64,000 nucleotides of DNA from JBGTSJ01 sp041940305 (lineage in GTDB: Bacteria; Planctomycetota; Planctomycetia; Planctomycetales; Planctomycetaceae), in the NCBI GenBank assembly GCA_041940305.1, contig JBGTSJ010000018.1, positions 72,128-136,127 on the forward strand, given 5' to 3'. Position 1 is the stretch's first letter. Each line of letters opens with the position of its first letter. The position numbers and the translations under genes were made by a program. Under the pieces are notes generated by a model that worked only from the letters and a program-made list of their open reading frames with translations, was not told the DNA's origin and searched no databases. Positions 46,898 through 55,904 of this stretch are shown here, one piece after another.

Positions 46898-48442
46898 ATG
46901 TTCCGCCCGACTTCACGCCGCCGCTTCCTCCAGTCCGGCATCGCCACCGGCGCCGCCCTCGGACTTGGTGATCTCTCCTTTCTCTCGCGGCTGAACCCGG
47001 TCTCCGCCGCCGACGCCGCCGGCAACGGCGCGGTGAGGCTCGATCCGGGCATCGCGCCGGTCGTGAAGTTGATCGAAGACACTCCGCGAGAACAACTGGT
47101 CGAAGCCGTCGCGGACCAGATCCGCCGCGGCCTCAGCTATCAGGAACTCCTCGCCGGTCTGCAGTTGGCGGGCGTGAAGAATATCGAGCCGCGTCCCAGC
47201 GTCGGCTTCAAGTTCCACGCGGTGCTGGTGGTCAATTCGGCTCACATTGCCAGCATGGCGTCGCCGCCGGAGCACCGCTGGCTGCCCATCTTCTGGGCGC
47301 TCGACCAGTACAAGAGCTCCGCCGCCCGCGACGTCGAGGAGCGCGGCGACTGGGTGATGAAGAGCGTGGAGGAAGCGCACGTGCCGCCGGCGCATCGCGC
47401 GCCGGCCGCGTTCATGGACGCGATGGACGACTGGGACGAGTCCGCCGCCGATGCCGCAATCGCCGGCATGGCCCGTTCGGCCGGCGCCAACGAAGTCTAC
47501 GAGCACCTGTTCCGCTACGGCGCCCGCGACTTCCGCTCGATCGGACACAAGGCCATCTTCGTCGCCAACAGCTATCGCACTCTGCAGACGATCGGCTGGC
47601 AGCACGCCGAACCGATCCTCCGCTCGCTGGCGTATGCGCTGCTAATGCACGAGGAGGGCAACCCCGCCCGCAACGATTTCGACGCCGACCGACCGTGGCG
47701 GCGCAATGTCGAACTCGCGCAGTCCATCCGGCCCGAATGGCGCGACGGACAGCTCGACTCGGCCGCCACCGAGGAAGTCCTCGCCGTCATCCGCGGCGGC
47801 TCGCCCGACGACGCCTGCGACGTCGTCGTCGAACTGCTCAACAGCGGAGTCTCGCCGCAGTCGGTCTGGGACGGGCTGAAGGTCGGGGCCGGAGAGTTGC
47901 TCATGCGCCAACCCGGCATCGTCGGCATTCACTGCCTCACGACGACGAACGCCCTGCACTATGCCTACGAAACCACCGCCAGCGACGACACCCGCCGCAT
48001 GATGATGCTGCAGAACGCAGCCTTCCTGCCGATGTTCCGCGAGGCCATGCAGCGCCGCGGCACGATTGCCGACATCTCCGTCGCTGACTTGGAGCCCGCT
48101 CAGCTCGATGTCGCCCCGGACGATCCGCAGTCGCTGTCGTCCGCGATGGAGAGCATCTTCGCCGCGGTGAACGAGGACAACCGTTCCGCAGCCGCCCAGA
48201 CGCTCGGCTTCCTCAACCAGACCCACGCCGCCGAGCCCTTCATCGACGCCGCCCGGCTGCTCGTGTTCCTTAAGGGCAACGACTCCCACGACTACAAGTT
48301 CAGCTCCGCCGTCCTGGAGGACTACTACCGCGTCTCTCCTGAGTGGCGCGATCGCTATCTCGCCCTCAGCGTCTACAATCTCCGCGGTTCCGGCGAACGC
48401 GACAACCGCCTCGTCGAACGCACCCGCGCCGCCCTGGCCTAG
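46898..48442 (+). CDS. Tat-exported conserved planctomycete protein (paralogue of the gene at 35924)
   Basis: The protein is 514 residues. The start at 46898 has AAGGAG seven bases upstream and begins with a Tat signal (TSRRRFLQSGIATGAALGLG). A much longer frame upstream is antisense to the kinase gene and rejected. The mature helical protein shares the motif order of the 35924 product (FKFHAVLVVNSAHIASM, HRWLPIFWALDQYKSS, HLFRYGARDFRSIGHKAIFV, IHCLTTTNALHYAYET). Conserved histidines and a repeated helical pattern suggest ligand binding. I know of no characterised member. It is bounded on both sides by copies of one palindrome. Confidence 0.7.
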   Translation: MFRPTSRRRFLQSGIATGAALGLGDLSFLSRLNPVSAADAAGNGAVRLDPGIAPVVKLIEDTPREQLVEAVADQIRRGLSYQELLAGLQLAGVKNIEPRPSVGFKFHAVLVVNSAHIASMASPPEHRWLPIFWALDQYKSSAARDVEERGDWVMKSVEEAHVPPAHRAPAAFMDAMDDWDESAADAAIAGMARSAGANEVYEHLFRYGARDFRSIGHKAIFVANSYRTLQTIGWQHAEPILRSLAYALLMHEEGNPARNDFDADRPWRRNVELAQSIRPEWRDGQLDSAATEEVLAVIRGGSPDDACDVVVELLNSGVSPQSVWDGLKVGAGELLMRQPGIVGIHCLTTTNALHYAYETTASDDTRRMMMLQNAAFLPMFREAMQRRGTIADISVADLEPAQLDVAPDDPQSLSSAMESIFAAVNEDNRSAAAQTLGFLNQTHAAEPFIDAARLLVFLKGNDSHDYKFSSAVLEDYYRVSPEWRDRYLALSVYNLRGSGERDNRLVERTRAALA

Positions 48443-48456
48443 ACGCCCCCCAACGA

Positions 48457-48479
48457 GCGGCGGGGTTCAACCCCGCCGC
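48457..48479. repeat. Perfect palindrome, copy 2
   Basis: An 11-bp arm (GCGGCGGGGTT) with one central base, identical to the core of copy 1 at 46727-46749. It lies 15 bases after the stop of the Tat gene and could serve as its terminator. Confidence 0.75.
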
Positions 48480-48500
48480 CCCAGTTGGGCGATCGTTCCG

Positions 48501-48683
48501 TTAGAACAGCGACTCATAATCCCGCGCGCCGTGCAGGACCCGCACGTTGTCGACACCCTCGCCGTGCAAGCCATAAGCCGGTCCAGAAAGTTGATCGGCG
48601 GCCGCGGCGTTGTGCTGCGAAATATAAGCATGGATGTCAGACAGGTCGTGCGTGGCTGCCGCGGCCAGTCGAAAGCCGCTCAT
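48501..48683 (-). pseudogene. ParE/RelE-type toxin remnant with internal deletion
   Basis: The 60 residues combine the N-terminus of a ParE-like toxin (FRLAAAATHDLSDIHAYISQ and AAADQL) with its C-terminus (NVRVLHGARDYESLF). A typical member has about 95-100 residues, so about 35 residues of the central beta-sheet are missing, in frame. It overlaps the antitoxin stop by four bases, as intact systems do. The remaining protein probably lacks toxicity. Confidence 0.7.
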
Positions 48684-48940
48684 TGGGATGCGCCCGCCAT
48701 CCGGTCACGCGAGTTGGCAACGATGTCGGCGACGAAGCGGTCTCGCTCATGCTCCCCATATGTTGTCAACTCGCCCGCGTCGAGCTCCTCCAGTCCCACT
48801 TCGACGAGCTGCGCCACCTCCTGACGCCGTTGAAGCAATCGGAGCGCCCGGTCAATCACTTCGGTGCGAGACTGAAACTCGCCCGATTGGTACAGCTTTT
48901 CGACGAGCTGGTCGATCTGCGGCGTCGAGGGAATGGACAT
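48680..48940 (-). CDS. ParD-like antitoxin
   Basis: The protein is 86 residues. It begins with a ribbon-helix-helix-type DNA-binding region (IDQLVEKLYQSGEFQSRTEV, then IDRALRLLQRRQEVAQL) and ends with a short acidic/charged tail, as in ParD/CopG antitoxins that neutralise ParE and repress their own operon. Its stop overlaps the toxin-like start. With the toxin apparently deleted, it may persist as an orphan regulator. Confidence 0.75.
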   Translation of the reverse strand: MSIPSTPQIDQLVEKLYQSGEFQSRTEVIDRALRLLQRRQEVAQLVEVGLEELDAGELTTYGEHERDRFVADIVANSRDRMAGASQ

Positions 48941-48989
48941 GGTCGTCTCCGGGTGTGCCCCAATTCTAACCTGAGGCCAGCACGGCCGC

Positions 48990-50300
48990 TCAACGCGCGC
49001 TCAGCGCCTCATCCAAGTGCCAAGTCCACTTCAGCACCACCGGCGGCCTGGCGACCATCCAGTACTTTCCCACGAACGGCAGCGACCGCTGATCGAGCCA
49101 GTCCCGCTCCGTCGCCGGCCGGTGTTCCTTCACGACGGCGAACAGGTCCCGCAGGATGAGCCGGTTGTTGCCGTAGTACGAGTGCCCCATCAGGCTGGTC
49201 TCGAAGACCGTGCACTCGACGGTCTCGATGCCGTCGATGATCACCGGCGCCGCAGCGCCCCCGGCGCGCTCCTCCTTGTTCACCCACTGCGAAACGATCA
49301 GCGCCGCGTCATTCATGCATGTGTAGAGCGTTACGCGTTCGGCCAGTTCCACGGCACGCGGGGCCTCTCGGCGGAACTCCGACACTCCCACGTCCGGGGC
49401 GCAGAACACGATCTCGCGGAACCGCTTCGGCTGCATGAACTCGTCCGGCAGCCTCCACAGGCTCTCCAACACCAGCCGGTTCCCCATGCTGTGCACAACA
49501 ATGTTGATCGACACGTCCGGCGGCAGCCGCTCGCCGAGCGCCGTCAGGAACGAGCTGAACGCATCAACCGATTGTTCCACAATCTTGCCGTCGGCTTCAT
49601 AGTTCTCGACACCTCCCTGCGACGGCCAGCTGTAGCAGACAATCGCTCCGTTGAACGGCAGGTCGGCCGCCACCTGAGCCGTGCGCGTCACTGCCTCATC
49701 GAATGAGACGTTGAACCCGTGCACGAACAGCAGCACGTCGTTCTGCGGCGATCGGGCGAGCGTCCGTTTGAGTTCGGCAAAGAATGCATCGGTCTCCCAG
49801 AGATTCGGAGACGCGAGTGCGACGACAGGCGTTTCCCCCGCGGCTTCCTCCGCCTTCCGGCCGGAAACCGGAATGATCTGTGACCACTTCTTACGGGGCG
49901 GCGATAGTGCGATCGCTTCCCCCGGATCCCGAGTGGGAATGGTCACGTCAATCGCGCCGAAAGACGGCTGTTCCTCACAATGATCGACATACTTCACCAG
50001 ACTGGCGTCGCGCGTCCGCGGCACGCAGCGCCGGTTCGTCGCATACAGCACGCGCCAGGTCGTAGATACGTCGGTCTCCCAGGCCACGACTGCCGCGGGC
50101 TCCGCCAGCGAATCCCGGTACTTCTGCCACACCTCCCGATCCAGCACTCCCTGCGGCAGCTCCGCTCCCGTTTCGAGAGCGCGGGCATGCGCCGTATCAA
50201 ACTCCAGCACCGGCGGCTCAATCCGGACCAGATACAGCGGATTGGGAATCCGGCAGGACGCCAGGCAGAGGCAGCACAGCAGCGGCAGCACGCGGCCCAT
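48990..50300 (-). CDS. Lipoprotein alpha/beta hydrolase (DUF900-like)
   Basis: The protein is 436 residues. The start at 50300 gives a lipoprotein signal (LPLLCCLCLASC) with a lipobox cysteine near residue 16. A DUF900-type alpha/beta hydrolase follows: DVTIPTRDPG, NDVLLFVHGFNVSFDEAVTR (oxyanion loop), AIVCYSWPSQGGVENYEADG, and the nucleophile elbow IVVHSMGNRLVLESL (Ser). The late segment ending MGHSYYGNN provides the likely catalytic His. It is probably anchored in the membrane facing the periplasm. Substrate unknown. A longer frame to 50483 lacks export features. Confidence 0.85.
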   Translation of the reverse strand: MGRVLPLLCCLCLASCRIPNPLYLVRIEPPVLEFDTAHARALETGAELPQGVLDREVWQKYRDSLAEPAAVVAWETDVSTTWRVLYATNRRCVPRTRDASLVKYVDHCEEQPSFGAIDVTIPTRDPGEAIALSPPRKKWSQIIPVSGRKAEEAAGETPVVALASPNLWETDAFFAELKRTLARSPQNDVLLFVHGFNVSFDEAVTRTAQVAADLPFNGAIVCYSWPSQGGVENYEADGKIVEQSVDAFSSFLTALGERLPPDVSINIVVHSMGNRLVLESLWRLPDEFMQPKRFREIVFCAPDVGVSEFRREAPRAVELAERVTLYTCMNDAALIVSQWVNKEERAGGAAAPVIIDGIETVECTVFETSLMGHSYYGNNRLILRDLFAVVKEHRPATERDWLDQRSLPFVGKYWMVARPPVVLKWTWHLDEALSAR

Positions 50301-50447
50301 CTCGCATCGTCTCCCTGACGTTATCCGGTCCGCGAAGAGTAGGGCAGTCGGCCGATCGCCGCGATCGGAACTCCTCATCCCTCGGGAGAGTACGCCCCGC
50401 ATCGCATTGCATCCGGCAGCCGTTGCCGATCCGGCGGCGTCGGCTCC

Positions 50448-50491
50448 GCAAAGCAAACAATCCCGCGGCGGACTTGCGTCCACCGCGGGAT
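50448..50491 (-). terminator. Rho-independent terminator of the gene at 50524-51171
   Basis: Reading the minus strand, ATCCCGCGG and CCGCGGGAT form the outer stem and GAC/GTC extends it, and it is followed by TTGTTTGCTTTG. It lies 33 bases after the stop. Confidence 0.7.
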
Positions 50492-50523
50492 CGCGGGAAC
50501 CGGGGAAGCATGCCTCGATGCGG

Positions 50524-51171
50524 TTACTTCAGGAGCAGCCTCAGCAGCATCTCCCCCGAGCGATCGCGAACCATCGGCAGCGAGACATCGGTCGCCGCGC
50601 TGGGCCGGTACGGCTGCGTCCGGTACACCGGGTCGGGAATGACCTCGAGTCCGTGATTGTGCCCATGTCCCAGCATGCGATTGAGTTCGTACTCGATCTC
50701 ATGCAGCGAATCGTCCACCAGGTTCAGTTGTGAAACGAGCTCGCGGACATGGACGTACCCGGCATTCCGCACGGGAGCACGGTATCGGTATCCATTGCGG
50801 TCATAATGGACATGCCCCGGCACCGTCGCCGCGAAGTCGCTGTGCTCGGCGTGCTCCTTGAAGTGCATAAGGATGTCGTGGGCGTTGTCGACCAGGCGCA
50901 CAATCTGTCGGGGATTGCGTTCAAGGTAGATCGCGTCCTGAATGTCGTTCAGTGCGCGGGTCAGTTGCCGTGCGTCCTGCAGCAGCGCCTCGTAATCGCG
51001 GGACGCCTCGAAGTGGTCGTGGACTTCCCAGCGGGCGTCGCGGGCATGCGACATCGCGTCGAAGGCGTAGTCATCCATCGTGCGCCACACGCGGTGGTCG
51101 GCGCGAGCGTCGCCACCGAATGCGGCCACGACGCTCAGTACAACAGTCGTGCAGAGTGCGGTGGCTTTCAT
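50524..51171 (-). CDS. Exported helical protein of unknown function
   Basis: The protein is 215 residues with a signal peptide (MKATALCTTVVLSVVAAFGG, cleavage near ARADH). The mature part is rich in His, Asp and Arg and mainly helical (WEVHDHFEASRDYEALLQDA, RQIVRLVDNAHDILMHFKEH, YVHVRELVSQLNLVDDSLHE). It ends in a Pro/Tyr-rich tail. I do not recognise a family. It stands alone, with a terminator after it and a divergent gene on the other side. Planctomycetes have many such exported proteins. Confidence 0.6.
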   Translation of the reverse strand: MKATALCTTVVLSVVAAFGGDARADHRVWRTMDDYAFDAMSHARDARWEVHDHFEASRDYEALLQDARQLTRALNDIQDAIYLERNPRQIVRLVDNAHDILMHFKEHAEHSDFAATVPGHVHYDRNGYRYRAPVRNAGYVHVRELVSQLNLVDDSLHEIEYELNRMLGHGHNHGLEVIPDPVYRTQPYRPSAATDVSLPMVRDRSGEMLLRLLLK

Positions 51172-51437
51172 GGGTCGGTTCCTGTCTTACGTGGGTGCGA
51201 GCGGGCTGCCGGATTGCTCCGGCACGCACCACCAAATCGCAGCAACCATGCCGCCCCGGCAGCAATCAGGGTGCATTCTCCATAAACCGTTGAAATTCAA
51301 GAAATAGCGCGTAACATCAGAACTGATCCGTCTCAGTTTGTTGACGACCAAGTGATATCAGAATGATGTCACGCGTGCTCATTACGTGGGCGCTGCCGCG
51401 GCTGCCGATGTAACCCCGTTCGCACGTCTGGAAGCTC

Positions 51438-52184
51438 ATGTGGGACTCTCGCCATCAGGACTACGGAGGCCTCTCCTGCCGCATTGTCGACGCCGGACCG
51501 GATAATTCTCCTCACCTGATCCTGTTTCTCTGTCACGGCTTCGGCGCACCCGGTACGGACCTGGTTCCCGTCGCCGGCGAACTGGCTCGGCTCATCGGTT
51601 CCCCCGCCGGCGGCATCCGCTTCGTCTTTCCCGCCGCCCCGCTCAGCCTCGACAGCGCAGGAATTCCCGGCGGTCGAGCCTGGTGGCCGCTCGACATGGC
51701 CAAGCTCCAGGCCGCCATCGAGTTCGGCGAAACACGCGATCTCCGCAACGAATCGCCCGACCTTCTGCCGCAGGCCCGCAGTGCACTCATGGCCGCCGTC
51801 ACCGTCGCCTGCGACGAAGTGGGCTTGCCCATGGGGCGCTGCGTCCTCGGGGGCTTCTCGCAGGGGTCAATGGTCGCCACCGACGTCGCCCTGCATCTCT
51901 CCGCACAGCCGGCCGCGCTCGTCGTCTGGTCGGGAACGCTGCTGTGTGAGCAGACCTGGCGCGCCGCATCCTCTCGACTGTCGGGACTGCCGGTCCTCAT
52001 CAGCCACGGCCGCTACGACCACATCCTGCCATACTCCAACGCGGAGCAACTTCGCGACATGTTGTCCCAGGCCGGCTGCGACGTGCAGTTCTTGCCGTTC
52101 AACGGGATGCACGAGATCCCTCCCGCCGTCCTCCGGGCCACTGCGAGCCTTCTCCAGCGCCTCCTTGCGGACGATCCGTCGTAG
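51438..52184 (+). CDS. Phospholipase/carboxylesterase-type alpha/beta hydrolase
   Basis: The protein is 248 residues. It has the phospholipase/carboxylesterase fold: LILFLCHGFGAPGTDLVPVA (oxyanion hole), RFVFPAAP, WWPLDM, and the nucleophile motif VLGGFSQGSMVATDVAL (Ser at about residue 143). Asp in HGRYDHILPYSNA and His in NGMHEIPPAVL complete the catalytic triad. No signal peptide, so it is cytoplasmic and probably hydrolyses short esters or thioesters. All triad residues are present. Confidence 0.9.
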   Translation: MWDSRHQDYGGLSCRIVDAGPDNSPHLILFLCHGFGAPGTDLVPVAGELARLIGSPAGGIRFVFPAAPLSLDSAGIPGGRAWWPLDMAKLQAAIEFGETRDLRNESPDLLPQARSALMAAVTVACDEVGLPMGRCVLGGFSQGSMVATDVALHLSAQPAALVVWSGTLLCEQTWRAASSRLSGLPVLISHGRYDHILPYSNAEQLRDMLSQAGCDVQFLPFNGMHEIPPAVLRATASLLQRLLADDPS

Positions 52185-52317
52185 CGGCTGCCGGTCAGGC
52201 CGACTTTGCGGGTCGTACGCATCGCAGGGGGCCCATGCGATCGATTCCGGCGTTACCACCGTCACTGCCGATACTTCGCGCATCACTGTCTGATTCCGCA
52301 GAACTGGAGTCTTCCCG

Positions 52318-53607
52318 ATGCGCCGCCACGGACTGGCCCTGCTCGCTGTCTATCTGCTCACCGCGACCTACACGGACGGCCTCTGCGCGCAGGGCTTCGT
52401 GCTGCCCGGCGTCGGGCCCATCAACCGCTCGATGGGAGGTGCGGGAACGGCCGCGCCCCTCGACGCCAACGGCGCCCTCCACTGGAACCCCGGCTCCATC
52501 ACGGCCCTTCCCCAGTCGCGCGTCGATATCGGCGTGGACGTGATCTTCAATCGCAACTCCGTCAGTTCGATGGTCACCCTCCCGCCTGCCGGGCCCGTTC
52601 TCGCGGGATCGACCGACAGCGATCCGGGAGTGTGGGCGCTGCCGGCAATCGGCATCGTCTACCAGCCGGTCGATTCCCGCGTCACCTATGGCCTCGGCAT
52701 GAACGCCATCGGCGGATTCATCACCAATTACCCGGCGGACCCGACGAATCCGATCTTTACGCCGCCAGCCATGCTGGGAATCGGTTTTGGACACGCCTAC
52801 TCGCGGCTCGGCATTGTGCAGTTCGCACCGACGATCGCCTACCAGATCACCGATTCGCTCTCGTTCGGCGTCGCGCCCACCGTCAACATCGCAGACGTGC
52901 AGGTCGCCCCCTTCGCATTCGATGATCCCAACGCCCCCGGCGTGTATCCCGGCGGAATGGGGACGCGCAGCTTCTGGGGCGGCGGCGTGCAGGCGGGACT
53001 GTACTACAACGGTGATGGACCGGTCGACCTGGGCGTCTCGATCAAGAGCCCGCAGTGGTTCGAGCGCGCGGAGATCAACTCCTCCGACGCTCTGGGATTC
53101 CCCCGCGTGGTGACGACGCAATTTGAGTATCCGATGATCCTCTCGTTCGGCGCCTCGTACGACGGCATCGACAACGTGCTGCTGGCACTCGACGTCCGCT
53201 ACGTTGACTTCGACTCCACGGAGTTGTTCGGTGAGCCGGCCCAGTTTACCGGAGTGCCGCTGCTCAGCCCCCTGAAGGGGCTGGGATGGGAGAGCGTATG
53301 GATGGTCGCCCTAGGCGGCCAGTGGCAGGTGACGGACCGCGTAAGCCTCCGGGCCGGCTATTCCTGGAATCAGAATCCGATTCCCGACCAGCACGCGATG
53401 TTCAACTCGCTCGCCCCCGCGACGTACGAGCACGTCGTCAGCCTCGGTGCATCGCTGCAGTTGACGCGCTCGATGCTGGCGTCGCTCACCTGGGTGCATG
53501 GATTCGAGAATACGATCTCCGGTTCCTACCTGGGAGCCCCGGCGTCCAACGTCTCGGTGACCAACGAGATCAATGCACTGGTGATGGGCGTCAGCGTGCT
53601 GTTCTGA
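52318..53607 (+). CDS. OmpP1/FadL/TodX-type outer-membrane transport protein
   Basis: The protein is 429 residues with a signal peptide (LALLAVYLLTATYTDGLCAQ). The N-terminal plug shows the family pattern SMGGAGTAAPLDANGALHWN and PGSITAL. Later strands include YGLGMNAIGGFI, LGIGFGHAYSRL-like FGHAYSRLGIVQFAPTIAYQ, and a C-terminal strand ending in a hydrophobic residue with F (VMGVSVLF), as outer-membrane barrels do. It probably takes up hydrophobic compounds such as fatty acids. It follows the esterase gene by 133 bases on the same strand. Confidence 0.88.
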   Translation: MRRHGLALLAVYLLTATYTDGLCAQGFVLPGVGPINRSMGGAGTAAPLDANGALHWNPGSITALPQSRVDIGVDVIFNRNSVSSMVTLPPAGPVLAGSTDSDPGVWALPAIGIVYQPVDSRVTYGLGMNAIGGFITNYPADPTNPIFTPPAMLGIGFGHAYSRLGIVQFAPTIAYQITDSLSFGVAPTVNIADVQVAPFAFDDPNAPGVYPGGMGTRSFWGGGVQAGLYYNGDGPVDLGVSIKSPQWFERAEINSSDALGFPRVVTTQFEYPMILSFGASYDGIDNVLLALDVRYVDFDSTELFGEPAQFTGVPLLSPLKGLGWESVWMVALGGQWQVTDRVSLRAGYSWNQNPIPDQHAMFNSLAPATYEHVVSLGASLQLTRSMLASLTWVHGFENTISGSYLGAPASNVSVTNEINALVMGVSVLF

Positions 53608-53633
53608 CCAGCCGCGCCGGCCGCCCCCTCTTC

Positions 53634-53656
53634 GTTCCCAGGCTCCGTCTGGGAAC
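53634..53656. repeat. Hairpin repeat after the FadL-like gene (possible terminator)
   Basis: GTTCCCAG, GCTCCGT and CTGGGAAC form a perfect 8-bp stem. 'TTCCCAGGCTCCG.CTGGGAA' is a short dispersed repeat I associate with planctomycetes. It lies 26 bases after the stop. A second hairpin (GGCATCC/GGATGCC, 53797-53818) precedes prs. Confidence 0.55.
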
Positions 53657-53854
53657 CACCTCTCGCGCCGCACTGCTTCGTCCGTCGCCAGGCAATTCCG
53701 ATCCGGCACTGCCTCTACGCCGATCTCACCGTTCTTCCCCTGGCGACACGCGGACACCGTGGCTCTCTGATCCCCGGCGACTACAATCGGCGCGGAGGCA
53801 TCCTGCCGAAGGGATGCCGCGTCTTCACCGCTCCCTCTCCGCCCTCCGCCGCCG

Positions 53855-54802
53855 ATGTACGAGCATCTCACGTTGATCTCCGGCCGCGCCCATCCCGACC
53901 TCTCCCGCGAGATCTCCGAGTATCTCGGCATCCCGCTGGCCAACGTCGAGATCGCCGACTTCCCCGACGGCGAGACGATCGTCCGCCTGAACCATAACGT
54001 CCGTGGTCGGGACGTATTCCTCATTCAGCCCACCGGCCCCGACGCCAACGGGAACCTGATGGAGCTGTTGATCCTGATCGACACCTGCATGCGGGCCAGC
54101 GCCGAGCGCATTACAGCCGTCGTCCCCTATTTCGGCTACGCCCGCCAGGACCGCAAGGACGCGGGACGCACGCCGATCACGTCCAAACTCGTCGCCAACC
54201 TGATCACCGGCGCCGGCGCCGACCGCGTGCTCACCATCGACCTGCACGCCGCGCAGATCCAGGGGTTTTTCGACCTGCCGGTCGACCACCTGTTCGCCGC
54301 GCCCATCCTCGATGAGTATTTCCGCTCGCTCAAGATCCCCACGGAAGACCTGGTGATCGTCAGCCCGGATGAAGGGAGCATCAAGCGCGCCCTGCAGCAC
54401 CAGGAGCATCTCGGCGGCTCGCTGGTGATCGTCGACAAGCGCCGCTCCAGCGCCACAGAGACGCGGCAGGCCAATCTGATCGGCGGGCCCATCGCCGGCA
54501 AGACCGCCCTTATCTTCGACGACATGATCAGCACGGCAGGCTCAATGGTCGGCGCCGTGAACGTCGCCCGGCAGCACGGGGCGAAGAAGGTCTACGTCGG
54601 CGCCGCCCATGGGCTCTTCTGCGGTCCCGCCATTGCGCGACTGGCCGAAGCTCCCATCGATCAGATTGTCGTTACCGACTCGCTTCCCCAGTCAACCGCG
54701 CGCAAGCTTCCCAACCTCAAGGTCGTCAGCGTCGCCCCGTTGCTCGGCGAAGCCATCCGCCGCATCCATCGCAACGAGTCCGTCAGCTATCTGTTCGACT
54801 GA
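53855..54802 (+). CDS. prs: Ribose-phosphate pyrophosphokinase (PRPP synthetase)
   Basis: The protein is 315 residues, the normal length of bacterial Prs. It makes PRPP from ribose 5-phosphate and ATP for nucleotide, His and Trp synthesis. Motifs: SGRAHPDLSREISEYLG, DFPDGETIVRL, PYFGYARQDRKDAGRTPITS (ATP-binding flexible loop), VLTIDLHAAQIQGFFDLPVD, VIVDKRRS, and the PRPP-binding GKTALIFDDMISTAGSMVGA. All catalytic regions look intact. It is a housekeeping gene standing alone. Confidence 0.97.
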   Translation: MYEHLTLISGRAHPDLSREISEYLGIPLANVEIADFPDGETIVRLNHNVRGRDVFLIQPTGPDANGNLMELLILIDTCMRASAERITAVVPYFGYARQDRKDAGRTPITSKLVANLITGAGADRVLTIDLHAAQIQGFFDLPVDHLFAAPILDEYFRSLKIPTEDLVIVSPDEGSIKRALQHQEHLGGSLVIVDKRRSSATETRQANLIGGPIAGKTALIFDDMISTAGSMVGAVNVARQHGAKKVYVGAAHGLFCGPAIARLAEAPIDQIVVTDSLPQSTARKLPNLKVVSVAPLLGEAIRRIHRNESVSYLFD

Positions 54803-54839
54803 CCGCCTTATCCGACAGTCATCGACACACGCGCCGACT

Positions 54840-55394
54840 TCAAGGCGTCGAACCTGTCGATGCCGTCGTAATTCGCAGTTGGCCTTCGATAACCCGCTGC
54901 GGGTCGCAGCCGCTGCCCGACCAGTCGTCGCGCACGTTGACCATCTCGTCACACAAGGCCCGGGCCTCTTGAACCGACACCCCATCAATCACTTCATTCT
55001 GCGAGTCGGCGTCCTCCGGAATTCCATCCAAAAGTTCGCGCGCACGGGCCGCGTGCCGGCGGATCCCCGCGGGGCGTCCTTCACGCGCCTTGACCCCGGC
55101 GGCAGCCAGTTTGATGAGGGCTTGGAGGAACCGTCCACGCGACGTTTCGCGCCCGGCCGAGAGCCAGATCGACTCCCACGCCTCATGCGCCTCCCAGTAG
55201 TAGCCGTGATTGAACAGATCGACGCCCCACAGAAATTCCACTGAGGGAGCATGCCCCGCTCCGCCTGCAGGTTGTGCGTCTCTGGACTCGCGGCCGTATG
55301 AGTGGCCGCGGGGATCACTCAACGGATGAGGTGCGCGGCCCGGAATGTAGGTGTAGGGGGGAAGTTCGCGATCCGGAACATAGCGGGCGGGCAT
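54840..55394 (-). CDS. DUF309 family protein
   Basis: The protein is 184 residues. After a polar, Pro-rich N-terminus of about 50 residues, it has the DUF309 signature FLWGVDLFNHGYYWEAHEAW and ESIWL, then RGRFLQALIKLAAAGVKARE, in which a helix pair with H-E-x-W is typical. The family's role is unknown. Its start lies one base after the stop of the VOC gene, so the two are probably co-transcribed from 55782. Confidence 0.88.
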   Translation of the reverse strand: MPARYVPDRELPPYTYIPGRAPHPLSDPRGHSYGRESRDAQPAGGAGHAPSVEFLWGVDLFNHGYYWEAHEAWESIWLSAGRETSRGRFLQALIKLAAAGVKAREGRPAGIRRHAARARELLDGIPEDADSQNEVIDGVSVQEARALCDEMVNVRDDWSGSGCDPQRVIEGQLRITTASTGSTP

Positions 55395-55395
55395 G

Positions 55396-55782
55396 TCAGA
55401 TCATCGGCTGTGCCCGCTGCACCAGCTGCAGCGTGAAGCCCCAGGGATCGCGGAGGAATGCCAGCACATCGCCGCTGCTCTGCCGATCAATCTCTCCGAC
55501 GAGCGTGCCGCCAGCAGCCGTCAGCCGGCGGACGTCCGCTTCGACATCGCGTGATACCAGCGCCAGGTGCACTACGGCAGGATGCTGTGAAGGATAGTCC
55601 GGGACTGGAGCGTCCCCCCGCTTGTACAGTTCCACCATGACCGTACCGCTGTCATCGGCCAGGAAGTGCCCGTAGGGGGGCTCGATGAATCGTCGTTTGA
55701 CGGTAAATCCCAGTTGATCGACGTACCATCGTGCCGCGGCCACCGGGTCAGGTACATTAAAAGCGACGTGTTCGATTTTCAT
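55396..55782 (-). CDS. Single-domain VOC (glyoxalase-like) protein
   Basis: The protein is 128 residues. IEHVAFNVPDPVAAARWYVD at the N-terminus, FLADDSGTVMVELY in the middle, VHLALVSRDVEADVRRLTAA and the C-terminal FLRDPWGFTLQLVQR form two beta-alpha-beta-beta-beta modules. This is a VOC fold of glyoxalase/dioxygenase type, with probable metal ligands His and Glu. The start at 55782 is preferred to a longer frame (55836) without conserved sequence. It is coupled to the DUF309 gene. Substrate unknown. Confidence 0.85.
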   Translation of the reverse strand: MKIEHVAFNVPDPVAAARWYVDQLGFTVKRRFIEPPYGHFLADDSGTVMVELYKRGDAPVPDYPSQHPAVVHLALVSRDVEADVRRLTAAGGTLVGEIDRQSSGDVLAFLRDPWGFTLQLVQRAQPMI

Positions 55783-55904
55783 GCGTCGGAGCGAATGCGA
55801 GAGGAGTCCGGTTCCGCGACAATTCACCTGCAGCATACCAAACCATCCTGCGCAACTCGCGTCTCAACTTCTGTCCCCTGATCACTGACCACTGCCCCCT
55901 GAAA

